Shown here piece after piece: positions 16,847-25,321 of a stretch of 64,000 nt of DNA. The notes beneath the pieces were generated by a model. It ran no database searches and was not told the DNA's origin. It saw only the letters and a program-made list of their open reading frames with translations. The position numbers were made by a program, and so were the translations under genes. The stretch's first letter is position 1, and each line of letters starts with the position of its first letter. Source of the stretch: JAIVJZ01 sp036386515. Its GTDB lineage: Bacteria; Acidobacteriota; Blastocatellia; Pyrinomonadales; Pyrinomonadaceae. The stretch is taken from positions 124,001 through 188,000 of the forward strand of contig DASVVO010000052.1 in the NCBI GenBank assembly GCA_036386515.1, in the 5' to 3' direction.

Positions 16847-18063
16847 ATCTTGTATTTCCTGAGGACGAGCGAAGCGTTGTTGCCGCCGAAGGCGTAGGCG
16901 TTATTCATCGCCACGTTGACCGTGTGCGCGCGTGCGTGGTTCGGCACGTAGTCGAGGTCGCACTCCGGGTCGGGCGCATCGAGGTTGATGGTTGGCGGGA
17001 TGCGGTCGTCCTGGACGGCGAGCGCGCAAACCGCCGCTTCGATGGCCGAGGCCGCGCCCATCGTGTGGCCGAGCATGGATTTGACCGAACTCATCGGGAT
17101 GCGATAAGCCTGCTCTTTAAAGAGACTCTTGACGGCAATGGTTTCGAGCCGGTCGTTGGTCGGCGTGCCCGTGCCGTGCGCGCTGATGTAGCTGACTTCT
17201 TCGGGGCGCACGCCGCTCTCATCGAGCGCCTGCCGCATGGCGCGCGCCGCGCCGTCTCCGGCGGGGTGCGCCGCCGTCATGTGGTGGGCGTCGCAGGACA
17301 GCCCGTAGCCGGCCACCTCCGCGTAGATGTGCGCGCCGCGCGCGACGGCGCGCTTGAGCGGTTCCAGCACGAGCACGCCCGCGCCCTCGCCGGGAATCAT
17401 GCCCTTGCGGTTGCGGTCGAAGGGCTGGCAGATTTCCGGCGCGACCGCGCCGAGACGGGCGAAGCCCGTGTAGGTGATGCGTGAGAAAGAGTCGGAGCCA
17501 CCGGCGAGCATCACGTCGGCGCGATTGCGGCGCAGCACGTCGAAGGCGTGGGCGATGGCGTAGTTGCCCGCCGCGCAGGCCGTCGGGATCATCATGTTGA
17601 CGCCCGCGAAGCCCAACTCTTCGGCCACGTGCGCCGAGATCAGATGACACGGGTAGCGGCCGATGAACTCGCGGCCGACCTTGTCCAGTTCGTTATTCAC
17701 GTATGAGTCGTCGAACCGTTCGACCTCGCGCGGCTCGCCGGAAGTCGTCCCGAGCGAGACGCCGACGCACGGAGGGTCGAGGGAGGCGGCATCGAGTCCG
17801 GCGTCGGTCAAAGCCAGCCGCGAGGCGGCGATGGCGAACTGCGAGGCGCGCCCCAGTTCCGACGCGTCGAGGTTGACGAGAAACTCCGCCGGGTTGAAAT
17901 TTTTCACCTCCGTGCCGCGATGGACGCTGTAGCCGCTCGTGTCGAAAGATTCGACCACGGAGACGCCGCTCTGCCCCGCGAGCAGGTTCTCCCAGAACTG
18001 CTCGCGCCCGGTGCCGATGGAGGTCACGACCCCGATGCCCGTGATGACGATACGGCTTTGCAT
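16843..18063 (-). CDS. Beta-ketoacyl-ACP synthase II-type (KSalpha)
   Basis: A 406-residue condensing enzyme of the FabF/KSalpha type, catalysing decarboxylative Claisen condensation on an ACP-bound chain. The catalytic set is complete: Cys163 in PTACAAG, His296 in SAHGTGTPTND, Lys328 and His333 in KSMLGHTMGAAS. The C-terminal NNAYAFGGNNAS motif is present. ATG 18063 lies 3 nt after the ACP stop, and its end overlaps the KS-like partner. The order ACP, active KS, inactive KS equals a minimal type II polyketide or specialised fatty-acid set. No ketoreductase, cyclase or acyltransferase for malonyl loading is in the window. The product could be an aromatic polyketide, aryl polyene or unusual fatty acid. 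Confidence 0.92.
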   Translation of the reverse strand: MQSRIVITGIGVVTSIGTGREQFWENLLAGQSGVSVVESFDTSGYSVHRGTEVKNFNPAEFLVNLDASELGRASQFAIAASRLALTDAGLDAASLDPPCVGVSLGTTSGEPREVERFDDSYVNNELDKVGREFIGRYPCHLISAHVAEELGFAGVNMMIPTACAAGNYAIAHAFDVLRRNRADVMLAGGSDSFSRITYTGFARLGAVAPEICQPFDRNRKGMIPGEGAGVLVLEPLKRAVARGAHIYAEVAGYGLSCDAHHMTAAHPAGDGAARAMRQALDESGVRPEEVSYISAHGTGTPTNDRLETIAVKSLFKEQAYRIPMSSVKSMLGHTMGAASAIEAAVCALAVQDDRIPPTINLDAPDPECDLDYVPNHARAHTVNVAMNNAYAFGGNNASLVLRKYKM

Positions 18064-18066
18064 AGT

Positions 18067-18330
18067 TTAGGCTGCCGCGATGGCGGGCGCGGCCAGATGC
18101 CGCTGCACGATGCGGACGGTGTCGCCCACGGTCAGGATGTTCGAGAGTTCGTCGTCGGGAATCTTGACCTGGAATTTGTACTCGGCATCGACCGCGATTT
18201 CGAGGATGGTCAGTGAGTCGAGTTGCAGGTCGTCCTTGTAGGACGCATTGTCGCCGATGTCGCTCGCATCGAGGTTGGCGATGTTGGCGACCGATTGTTT
18301 GACGGCGGCTCTGATCTCGTCGGTATTCAT
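18067..18330 (-). CDS. Acyl carrier protein
   Basis: An 87-residue acyl carrier protein. The phosphopantetheine attachment site is Ser39 in LQLDSLTILEI, within the usual acidic helical fold (IPDDELSNILTVGDTV). ATG 18330 is chosen because GGAGGAA lies upstream at good distance. A longer frame reaching 18441 starts in poor coding sequence. It ends with TAA 3 nt before the ketosynthase ATG. It appears to be the first gene of the long minus-strand unit, since an intrinsic terminator separates it from the response regulator upstream. Confidence 0.92.
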   Translation of the reverse strand: MNTDEIRAAVKQSVANIANLDASDIGDNASYKDDLQLDSLTILEIAVDAEYKFQVKIPDDELSNILTVGDTVRIVQRHLAAPAIAAA

Positions 18331-18512
18331 GCGGGGATATTCCTCCGGTCTCTGGACTGGTTTCACCGTAGCCGGTGGGCGGCGCTCTTGTCCGGCAGGC
18401 AGGGTGCGCGCGGGGCGCGAGACTCTGAAGTCCGCTCGCACGCCTTGAGAACTTTTGACGCTTAATTGTTTCTCACGTCGGGGAGGCGGCGTCTATCGGC
18501 CTTGAGGGAAAA

Positions 18513-18545
18513 ACGGCTCAGGGAATTCCCTGAGCCGTGAGGGGG
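18513..18545 (-). terminator. Intrinsic terminator after the two-component genes
   Basis: A perfect 26-nt palindrome (13-bp arms, ACGGCTCAGGGAA and its complement) spans 18513-18538. Read on the minus strand it is followed directly by TTTTCCC. It lies 52-77 bp downstream of the response regulator stop and upstream of the ACP gene, so it should separate the two minus-strand units. Confidence 0.75.
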
Positions 18546-18589
18546 TTTGCGGAAACTCACGGGCGGCCGACGCCCGGCCGCGCCCGTGG

Positions 18590-19243
18590 CTAGACTTCGC
18601 TCAACCAGCCGCGCCGCAGAGCGTAGCGGACGATGTCCGAGCGGCCGTTGAGGTCGAGCTTCTGCATGAGGTTCGTCTTGTGCGTCTCAACCGTTTTAAC
18701 GCTCAGATTCAAGTGGCCGGCGACCTCCTTGTTGGTGTAGCCCCAGGCGACGAGACGCATCACCTCTTCCTCGCGTTCGCTCAACTCGCCGCTCGGCGCG
18801 CCGCCCTTCAGCTTCTTGCGGCCGACGTAATCGCTGACGATCTTGCCCGCCAGCGTCGGGTCGAGATAGACGCCCCCGGCGGCGGCCACGCGGATCGCCT
18901 TCACCAACTCTTCCGCCGCGGCCTTCTTGAGCACGTAGCCGGACGCCCCGGCTTCGAGCAGTTGGCGCAGGTAGCCCATGTCGTCGTAGGCGGTGAGCAC
19001 CAGCACTTTCGTCTTCCGGCAGGAGTCTTTCATCCGCTCGGTGGCTTTAATCCCGCTCAACTCGGGCATGGAGACATCCATCACCACGACATCTGGCTGG
19101 AGTTCGCGCGCCTTCAACAGCACGGCGCGCCCGTTGTCGGCTTCGCCGACGACTTCCATATCCGGCTGCGCGTTGACGAGCGACTTGAGACCTTCGCGCA
19201 TCATCACGTGGTCATCGGCCAGGACGATTCGTAGAATACTCAC
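18590..19243 (-). CDS. NarL/FixJ-family response regulator
   Basis: A 217-residue two-component response regulator. The receiver has the acidic pocket DD at 10-11, phospho-acceptor Asp56 (VVMDVSMPE) and the conserved Lys in GYVLKKAA. The output domain is a LuxR-type helix-turn-helix (LSEREEEVMRLVAWGYTNKE, then VKTVETHK). The start is GTG 19243, preceded by a near-perfect AAGGAGGTG at 8 nt. It overlaps the histidine kinase gene by 32 bp, so the pair is co-translated. It ends with TAG. Its targets are not identifiable; the adjacent ketosynthase unit is a candidate only by proximity. Confidence 0.94.
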   Translation of the reverse strand: MSILRIVLADDHVMMREGLKSLVNAQPDMEVVGEADNGRAVLLKARELQPDVVVMDVSMPELSGIKATERMKDSCRKTKVLVLTAYDDMGYLRQLLEAGASGYVLKKAAAEELVKAIRVAAAGGVYLDPTLAGKIVSDYVGRKKLKGGAPSGELSEREEEVMRLVAWGYTNKEVAGHLNLSVKTVETHKTNLMQKLDLNGRSDIVRYALRRGWLSEV

Positions 19244-20957
19244 GCGGGAACACCTCCTTTTCCGTGGTGTTGGAGACCGGGACGCGGATGCGGACGGTGG
19301 TGCCCCCGCCCGGCGCGGACTCGATGTTGAGGGAGCCGCCGACGAGCGCGACCCGCTCCTGCATGCCCAGCAGCCCGAGGCCGCGATCCGCGCCCCACGA
19401 ATGCGCCGCGCTCTCCAGGTCGAAGCCTTTGCCGTCGTCTTCGACGATGACGAGGACGTGTTCGCGGCGACGCTCGATGATGACGCTCACGCGGCGGGCT
19501 TCGGCGTGCTTGAGCACGTTGGTCAGAGCTTCCTGCACGATGCGGTAGACGGTGGTTTCGATCTCGTGTTGCAGCCGCTCGCGTTTGAGGCCGCCGGAGT
19601 GAAAGTCCACGACGATGCCGCTGCGCTCCGACCACTTCTCCGTGTAGTTCTGAAGCGCGGTCAGGAGGCCGAGATCGTCGAGCGCGGCGGGGCGCAACTC
19701 CCAGGCGAGATGATGCACCTCGTCCACCAACTGCCCGGTCAGTTCCTCCAAACTCCGCAGGTTGAGTCGCGCGGACTCCTGCCCCGCCGCCAGCGGTTGC
19801 AGCGTCTTGAGGCGCAGGATGATCGCGCTGAGATATTGCCCCATGTGATCGTGGAGTTCGCGCGAGATGCGCCGCCGCTCCTCCTCCTGCGCCGTGACGA
19901 GCCGCCTCAGCAGTTGCATGCGCGCGGCCTCGGCCTTCTTGTGTTCGCCCACCTCGGCCTGAAGCGTCCGGTTGACTCTCGACAACTCGGCCGTGCGCTC
20001 CCCGACCTTGATCTCCAGCCCGTCATGCGCCTGGCGCAGCGCGCCCTCGGCCTGCCTGCGCCCGGTATCCACGCGATGGAGCGTCCCGGCATTGCGGCAG
20101 ATGAGCGCGCCGAGGATGATGATGCTCGTCAGCACGCAGAGCGACATCCCGAACGCCGTGTCGTAGAAACCCGCGCGCGCGCCGCGCTCGATCAAACCGC
20201 CGAGCACGATGGGCACGAGAATGGCCGCCGGCAGGAGGTGGCGCGCCATGTGGCCGCCGGTCGTGTCGCTCATCACGACCGACATCAGCCCGCTCTCCGG
20301 CCGGGTGAAAAGAATCCCCAGGCTGAGCAGGATGAAGGTGAGCGTCGTGTGCAGAGCCATGCCCGTGTAGGCGGTGATGCCGTAAAGGACGGAGACGCCG
20401 TAGATGTAGCCGACGAGCGCCATCAGAGCGATCAGGAATCCGGCGAGCGTCAGGAATTGCGCGAGGCCATGCGCCCGTCGGCGCGTCGAGGACAGGCAGA
20501 GCAGGGCTGAACCGACGAGGAGAAAACTCAAGGCCGTGTGCGGCGACGGCCGTCCGGGGAAAGACGCGCCGCCGCCCTCCAGGCTGCCCTGAAACAGCAG
20601 CGTGTCTATTCTCAAGTCGAGGCCGGAGAGGTATTCGCCGAGCGTCAGTAAACTCGTCAGCGTCACGACGGCCGCGCACGCGCGCGCGTAGAGGCGCAAC
20701 CGCCCGGCGAAGCGTCCCGCCCGCAACAGCCAGAGCGAGAGACTGGCGAGGATGAAGGCGAGCGCGGTGTTCGGAACCATCCGGGGCTGTCCGGGAAGGA
20801 CGTTTTTGAGCGCGCCGATGTCGAGCGTCCAGCCGAGCAGCACGAGGCACGGGACGATCAGCCCCAGCGCGATTGCGAACCGGGGCACAGAGGCCGGCGC
20901 AACGTTGCGTGAGACGGGCTGGAGAAGCAGCGGCAGCATCTCGACTCTTTCATTCAT
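19212..20957 (-). CDS. Membrane sensor histidine kinase, HisKA_3 (NarX/DegS-like) type
   Basis: A 581-residue sensor kinase. About eight hydrophobic segments in residues 25-285 form a multi-pass membrane sensor with no obvious periplasmic ligand domain. A coiled-coil linker (about 290-350) leads to the dimerisation/phosphotransfer region RRISRELHDHMGQYLSAI, with His near 370. The C-terminal ATPase domain has the N box QEALTNVLKHA, the G1 box EDDGKGFD and GLGLLGMQER. This HisKA_3 arrangement pairs with NarL-type regulators, matching the overlapping downstream gene. GGAAG precedes ATG 20957. The input signal is unknown. Confidence 0.93.
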   Translation of the reverse strand: MNERVEMLPLLLQPVSRNVAPASVPRFAIALGLIVPCLVLLGWTLDIGALKNVLPGQPRMVPNTALAFILASLSLWLLRAGRFAGRLRLYARACAAVVTLTSLLTLGEYLSGLDLRIDTLLFQGSLEGGGASFPGRPSPHTALSFLLVGSALLCLSSTRRRAHGLAQFLTLAGFLIALMALVGYIYGVSVLYGITAYTGMALHTTLTFILLSLGILFTRPESGLMSVVMSDTTGGHMARHLLPAAILVPIVLGGLIERGARAGFYDTAFGMSLCVLTSIIILGALICRNAGTLHRVDTGRRQAEGALRQAHDGLEIKVGERTAELSRVNRTLQAEVGEHKKAEAARMQLLRRLVTAQEEERRRISRELHDHMGQYLSAIILRLKTLQPLAAGQESARLNLRSLEELTGQLVDEVHHLAWELRPAALDDLGLLTALQNYTEKWSERSGIVVDFHSGGLKRERLQHEIETTVYRIVQEALTNVLKHAEARRVSVIIERRREHVLVIVEDDGKGFDLESAAHSWGADRGLGLLGMQERVALVGGSLNIESAPGGGTTVRIRVPVSNTTEKEVFPREYSTNRPGR

Positions 20958-21070
20958 GGTCTTCCACCACCCGACTCGGTCGAGTCCTCCGGGGGCGCAG
21001 ATGTGTGCTTAAAACCGGGTCTGCGGAGGGCTTTGAGGTTTGAGGGTTTCCGCCTGGTTGGAGACTGAAT

Positions 21071-21613
21071 TTACGTTCCGCGCGCTTTCAGGTGTTCTTT
21101 GATCAATGCGTCCAGGTTCTGGTGGTCTGCGCCCGTATGCGAATAGATAACTTTGCCGTCAGCCCCGATAACGCAAACCGAGGGCAAGATCGTGACCCCG
21201 TACAAGGGGGCGACCTCTTCGCCCTTGAGGAGCAGCCCGTAGGTGCAGTTCTTCTTCTTCATCACGGCAGCGGGGTCGCCCGTCTCCCACGAACTGAGAC
21301 CGAAGACGGCCACGCCCTGATCCTTATATTTCTGGTGCAGCTTCTCCATCCGGGGCATGACCCTGGCGCACGGGGCGCACCACGTCGCCCAGAAGTCGAG
21401 CACGACGACCTTGCCGCGATATTCGGACAGAGAGTGAGTGCGGCCGTTGGGGTCGCTGAGTTTCCAGTCGGGGGCGAGGTCGCCGACCGCCAGCAACCTC
21501 GCCCCGTCCCCGGGTTTCTCGCCGCCGCCGCCCGCGTTCCCCGGTGAAGGGTCGGCGACGGCGGCGATCAGGCAACAGAGAGCCAGTGCGATTCCGGCCA
21601 CGTTCTTTTTCAT
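21071..21613 (-). CDS. Secreted TlpA-like thioredoxin
   Basis: A 180-residue TlpA/ResA-type thioredoxin with an N-terminal signal peptide (MKKNVAGIALALCCLIAAVA). The thioredoxin core has FWATWCAPC with Cys79 and Cys82, and the cis-Pro motif ILPSVCV. It probably reduces disulfides outside the cytoplasm. I chose ATG 21613. A GTG two codons upstream is also possible. The start region (AGGA-ATG plus the first four codons) is duplicated in tandem at 21628-21652. The upstream copy opens only a seven-codon frame ending in TGA. The gene lies 38 bp downstream of the outer-membrane protein gene. Confidence 0.9.
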   Translation of the reverse strand: MKKNVAGIALALCCLIAAVADPSPGNAGGGGEKPGDGARLLAVGDLAPDWKLSDPNGRTHSLSEYRGKVVVLDFWATWCAPCARVMPRMEKLHQKYKDQGVAVFGLSSWETGDPAAVMKKKNCTYGLLLKGEEVAPLYGVTILPSVCVIGADGKVIYSHTGADHQNLDALIKEHLKARGT

Positions 21614-21652
21614 CGTCACGCGTCCTGGTTCTTTTTCATCGTCACGCGTCCT
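21602..21652. repeat. 26-bp-period tandem duplication over a translation start
   Basis: Two identical 25-bp copies (21602-21626 and 21628-21652) are separated by 1 bp. Each contains a start codon followed by AAAAAGAAC in the minus direction. The duplication begins at the stop codon of the upstream gene and covers the start of the TlpA gene. Confidence 0.9.
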
Positions 21653-22760
21653 AGAAGCGGCGCGAGTAGCCGGCGATGATGACGTAGTCGGCGAAGGCCG
21701 CGTCGCCGTGGCGATTGTCCATCATGTCGGTGATACTCCGGCGGCGGTTGCGCTGCACGGCCACGGGCACCGTCAACGACCATACGTCGCGCCCGTTGCG
21801 CATCAGGTAGTTGACGCCCGGCTCGACCGAGAGAGCGTAGCCCGGCCGCCGGAAGGCGTCGCTCTTGCCGAAGGCGTCTCTCACGGGCACGCCCTCGATG
21901 CGGCCGCCGAAGCTGCCCGTCAAGCCCCTCACCTTCGGGATGGGGACGATGACGCCCGCGCGCGCCAGGTATTGGTCGGACACCGACATGATCGCTTCGG
22001 AGGCGCGCCCGCGCCCCGTCCGCACGCCGTTGGTGTTGCGCGGATTGAAGAGATAGATGCCGGAGCCATAGGCCGTGACCGGCCCGAGCCGCTTGTACAT
22101 GTCGGTGCTGAGGGAGAGACCCCAACCGCCGTCGCCCAACTGGATCGACTGGTCAACCACCACTTCGCGCAGCCCGGTGGCCGAATCGACGATGTCTCTC
22201 ACGCCCTCGTTGCCCGTCGGAATTTTGAGGCTGACGCCGAAGGCGATGTTCTGTCTGGGTCGGTTTTCGCGCGCCGGGTCGAGCACCCAGATGCGCCCCC
22301 CGACGCTCATGTCGCCCGCCCCGATGCCGTGCGAGACGACTTTGGGCGAGGTCTGGATGCCGGCGGCGTTGAACCGCGCCGGACTCACCCTGGTCGCATG
22401 TTGAAACGGGATGCTCACAGACAGGCTGGAGCGCGCCGTCAGGTTATAGGTGAGGCCAACGTCCATCAGATAAACGTCGTTGACGATCTCCGTGCCCTGC
22501 TCCTCGCGCTCGTGCTGCTCGACGGTTCCGACGAAGTGCCGGTGCGAGCGTTGTTTGCGAAAGCCGACCGAGAGTTGCCAGCGTCCGAAGGGGGAGAGAC
22601 CGTGGGAATCATCCGTCGCACAGGCCGCGCCTAACACGGGCGCGCTTTGGCGTGCGGCGATTCAACCCTGCGCCCAGGCGTGACGCGGGGAGACAAGCAG
22701 CAACAGCAGCAGGACGGCCGCCATGCCGAAAACGTGTGCGCCTTTGAGGGATTGTCTCAT
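21651..22760 (-). pseudogene. Outer-membrane protein interrupted by in-frame UGA beside its signal peptide
   Basis: ATG 22760 opens a frame encoding a typical signal peptide (MRQSLKGAHVFGMAAVLLLL, then LLVSPRHAWAQG). Codon 33 (22662-22664) is TGA. The same frame continues through IAARQSAPV into a protein of about 330 residues ending with TAG at 21651. The mature part has alternating hydrophobic strands, aromatic girdles and a terminal Phe (AGYSRRF). This is typical of outer-membrane barrels of the transporter/phenol-degradation-like type. A GTG at 22637 could start only the mature part, which would then lack an export signal. The UGA is a nonsense mutation, an assembly error or a recoding site. 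No SECIS-like hairpin is evident there. Confidence 0.65.
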
Positions 22761-22888
22761 CGACTGTCTCCTTTAATAACTCATGGAACTGGCGCGGCGT
22801 GGGGCTGCGTCGTCCCGTCAAAGTAAAGCTGTGGTTCTCAGACCGGACACAGGCCGCGCGCGGACGTGCGCGCGAACCCGCTCAACTT

Positions 22889-24526
22889 CTAATTCGATTT
22901 CGTCGCGCCGCCGCAGCCAACCTTGCCCGCGCCGCCGCAGCCGGAGGCCAGCCCGCCGGCCTTGCCCGCCGTGCCGTTGAAGTAAGACTGTGTGATCGGC
23001 CAGAGGTAGTGCGCGACCTTTCGCCCCAAATCCAAGCCCGCGACGTTGTCGGCCTGAATGTGGTAGCCGCCGAGCACGCGCGAGATGCCCGCCATCTCGG
23101 CGGTGGCGGTGAAGGTCGGCAGTTTCAGCGTCACATCGCCGTTCAGCGCGACGCCCGCGTAGGGCTTGCCGTCGCTCGATTGCTTCAACTCGCAGGAGAT
23201 GCCCGGCTCGGTCAGTTCGCCCGCGTGGCGCACTTCGGTCGCGCCGAAGTAATCGCTGCCGGTGAACAGTTCCAGCATCTTGGCGCTGGCCGCGCTCACC
23301 GCGCTGTGGCCGGAGACGTAGCCGGGGAAGGGCGGCGTGATGAACACGGCGGGCGAATATGGGTGCCACTCGGCGGCCTTGAGCGTGGCGAAGCCCTTGC
23401 CGGGGCCGCCCCACCCGCGCACTTCCTTGCCCGAATAGTAGTGGCGCACGAGCGTCCACGGGCGCGAACTATCGTAGTAGCGTTTCGTTTCCCACGCGGC
23501 GATGAAGGTGTCCATCGCCACGTTGCCGACGGCGAAGAACAACTTCACGTCGCGGTCTACGTCGTTCTTGTCGCGGCGCGAGACGGCCTGGGCGAAGCGC
23601 AGCCAGTGACCGGACTGCCCGGTGGAGCGCGGGCCGTCGCGCATGAACTCGACCGTCGCCTTCTGCTCCAGCGTCAGGCTGCCGTTCATGTTGACCACCT
23701 CTTCCACTTCCTTCTTCAACTGCTCGGAGCCGACTTTCGGCGGCGGCGGCGGACGGAACTGGTCGCTGCGCCCGAGCGCGAACGTCTTGACGCGATACCA
23801 GTGCGGCGTGAGAAAGCCGGGCGTCACCTTGCCGCCTTTGCCTTTGCCGTCGTCGAAAGCGATGGGCTGCCAGCAGTCGGGGTCGATGATCTTATCCGGC
23901 GGATTGATCGGCTTGTAGAAGGTGTAGTCGGAGTAGGGCTTGCCGTTCGAGCCGATCTCGTCGCCGCCCTGGTTCGAGCCGTCGCGGCGGCGGTACTCGA
24001 TGAGCGCGGCGGCGGCGGTGTTGCCGATGCCCTGCGGCGTCGAGACATCCGTGGATTTGTCGTTCGGGTCGAAGCCGTACTTCCGCATCTGCTCGGACAA
24101 CCACTGCTCATCTTCGGGGAAGAGGTAGAGCAGGGCGCGGTAGTTGGCGTAGGCGATGGCTTTCTTCTTGTTGGCCTCGGTGCGCTCGGCGACGGGGCGG
24201 CGCAGCGTGCCGCCGAGTTGCGTCCCGACCGCCTTCTCGTCGTAGGCAGCCCAGGCGTCGTACATGGCGGTCACGATGATGCCGAGCATGCGCGAGCCGA
24301 CGGTGGGGCGGGGGCCGTTGCGCTCGTGCTCGCGCGCGGTGGCTTCGAGGGCGATGTCGAGACATTCGTAGGCGGAGGATTTAACGTGCTCTTGCGTTGC
24401 GGGCGACGATGCCGCCGGTTGCGCTTGCGCGGCGATAGTCAATCCGGCGCACAGTGAAAGAACGGCGCACATGGAGCGGAGGATGCGCAGCCACGCATGG
24501 GGCTGTAGACGACTTCTCATAAACAT
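22889..24526 (-). CDS. Secreted vanadium-dependent haloperoxidase / PAP2-superfamily protein
   Basis: A 545-residue protein with an N-terminal signal peptide ending near AAQAQ. The C-terminal half has the vanadate/phosphate pocket of vanadium haloperoxidases and acid phosphatases: K...YYDSSRPWTL, PPFPGYVSGHSAVSAASAKM, and the Arg/His pair in SRVLGGYHIQADN. Such enzymes oxidise halides with peroxide or hydrolyse phosphate esters; sequence alone does not settle which. The last 30 residues are Gly/Ala/Cys-rich (GCGGAGKVGCGG), which is unusual for the family. A long intergenic region lies upstream. It ends with TAG. Confidence 0.87.
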   Translation of the reverse strand: MFMRSRLQPHAWLRILRSMCAVLSLCAGLTIAAQAQPAASSPATQEHVKSSAYECLDIALEATAREHERNGPRPTVGSRMLGIIVTAMYDAWAAYDEKAVGTQLGGTLRRPVAERTEANKKKAIAYANYRALLYLFPEDEQWLSEQMRKYGFDPNDKSTDVSTPQGIGNTAAAALIEYRRRDGSNQGGDEIGSNGKPYSDYTFYKPINPPDKIIDPDCWQPIAFDDGKGKGGKVTPGFLTPHWYRVKTFALGRSDQFRPPPPPKVGSEQLKKEVEEVVNMNGSLTLEQKATVEFMRDGPRSTGQSGHWLRFAQAVSRRDKNDVDRDVKLFFAVGNVAMDTFIAAWETKRYYDSSRPWTLVRHYYSGKEVRGWGGPGKGFATLKAAEWHPYSPAVFITPPFPGYVSGHSAVSAASAKMLELFTGSDYFGATEVRHAGELTEPGISCELKQSSDGKPYAGVALNGDVTLKLPTFTATAEMAGISRVLGGYHIQADNVAGLDLGRKVAHYLWPITQSYFNGTAGKAGGLASGCGGAGKVGCGGATKSN

Positions 24527-25084
24527 TTCTCACTTTCCCTGGAACTACGGCAGGTTCGCCGCTCATGACAGCCCCGGAACCTCACTCATGCGTATACGAG
24601 GGTGAGGCGGTCTCCGTTGGCGGGGTCAGTTGTCAGGCGAGAGGGGCATTTCGCGTCGCGGCGGCATCGCCGTCTGCGCCCTCCCGGACGGCGCAGAACA
24701 GGCCGCACCCGTTACCTGCCGGTTCGATCTATAGAGTTGCTATTTGGACTTCCACCGGTGAAGAGTTCCGACGTTGAGAACCGGCATTCGGGGGCTTGAA
24801 GAAGCAACCATCATACCAATGCGCCCGCGCCGTGTTTCAGGCATCGCGGCGGGGCAGGTATGTCATTCCCAGCCTACCGGCTATCTGTAAGTTGGAACAG
24901 AACCGCGGAAATCAATGAAACTGCACCTAAGCTGTTTTTGTCCTAGTGCGGGTGACCTGATAGCCTAGCGGCGATAGGGTACGGCAAGATTCCTCTCGCG
25001 GCAAGACTTTTGTAGACGAACCCTGCGCCTCTCCGACAGACGACGTTTGCTATCCCCGCACACCCGTCTAATAGACGACCCGGC
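24527..25084. other. Gene-free stretch upstream of the haloperoxidase
   Basis: About 560 bp with lower GC than the genes. Its short open frames have no homology-like composition or ribosome-binding sites. It probably contains the haloperoxidase promoter, but I cannot identify convincing -35/-10 boxes. Confidence 0.5.
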
Positions 25085-25126
25085 CGCGTCTCGCGCATTG
25101 TAAAAATCCGCAATGCGCGAGACGCG
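25085..25126. repeat. Perfect 16-bp inverted repeat with 10-nt loop
   Basis: Arms at 25085-25100 (CGCGTCTCGCGCATTG) and 25111-25126 are exact reverse complements, separated by TAAAAATCCG. Neither strand has a U-tract after the stem. It lies downstream of the truncated porin frame. It could be a factor-independent RNA 3' end, a protein-binding palindrome or a mobile-element relic. Confidence 0.8.
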
Positions 25127-25321
25127 AGGCGGACGGACGCGGCGGCAACTTCGCGCGCCTTCGCTCTCTTACGTCCGGGTCGGCGTCGCCCCGTCTCTTA
25201 GTCGCCGCCGACGCTCACGGGGGAAGCGGCCTGGTCGCGGTAAGTGAATTTCTTATCCACCGAGGCGAACGGCTTGCCCTTGCCCCGCGCCGCCTCGCAC
25301 GTCGCTCAGGTTGCGTCCCCA

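Noticed and set aside
22609..22821. 70-residue minus-strand frame over the outer-membrane protein start
   Set aside because: It is in a different frame from both the signal peptide and the barrel, and is Arg-rich shadow sequence.
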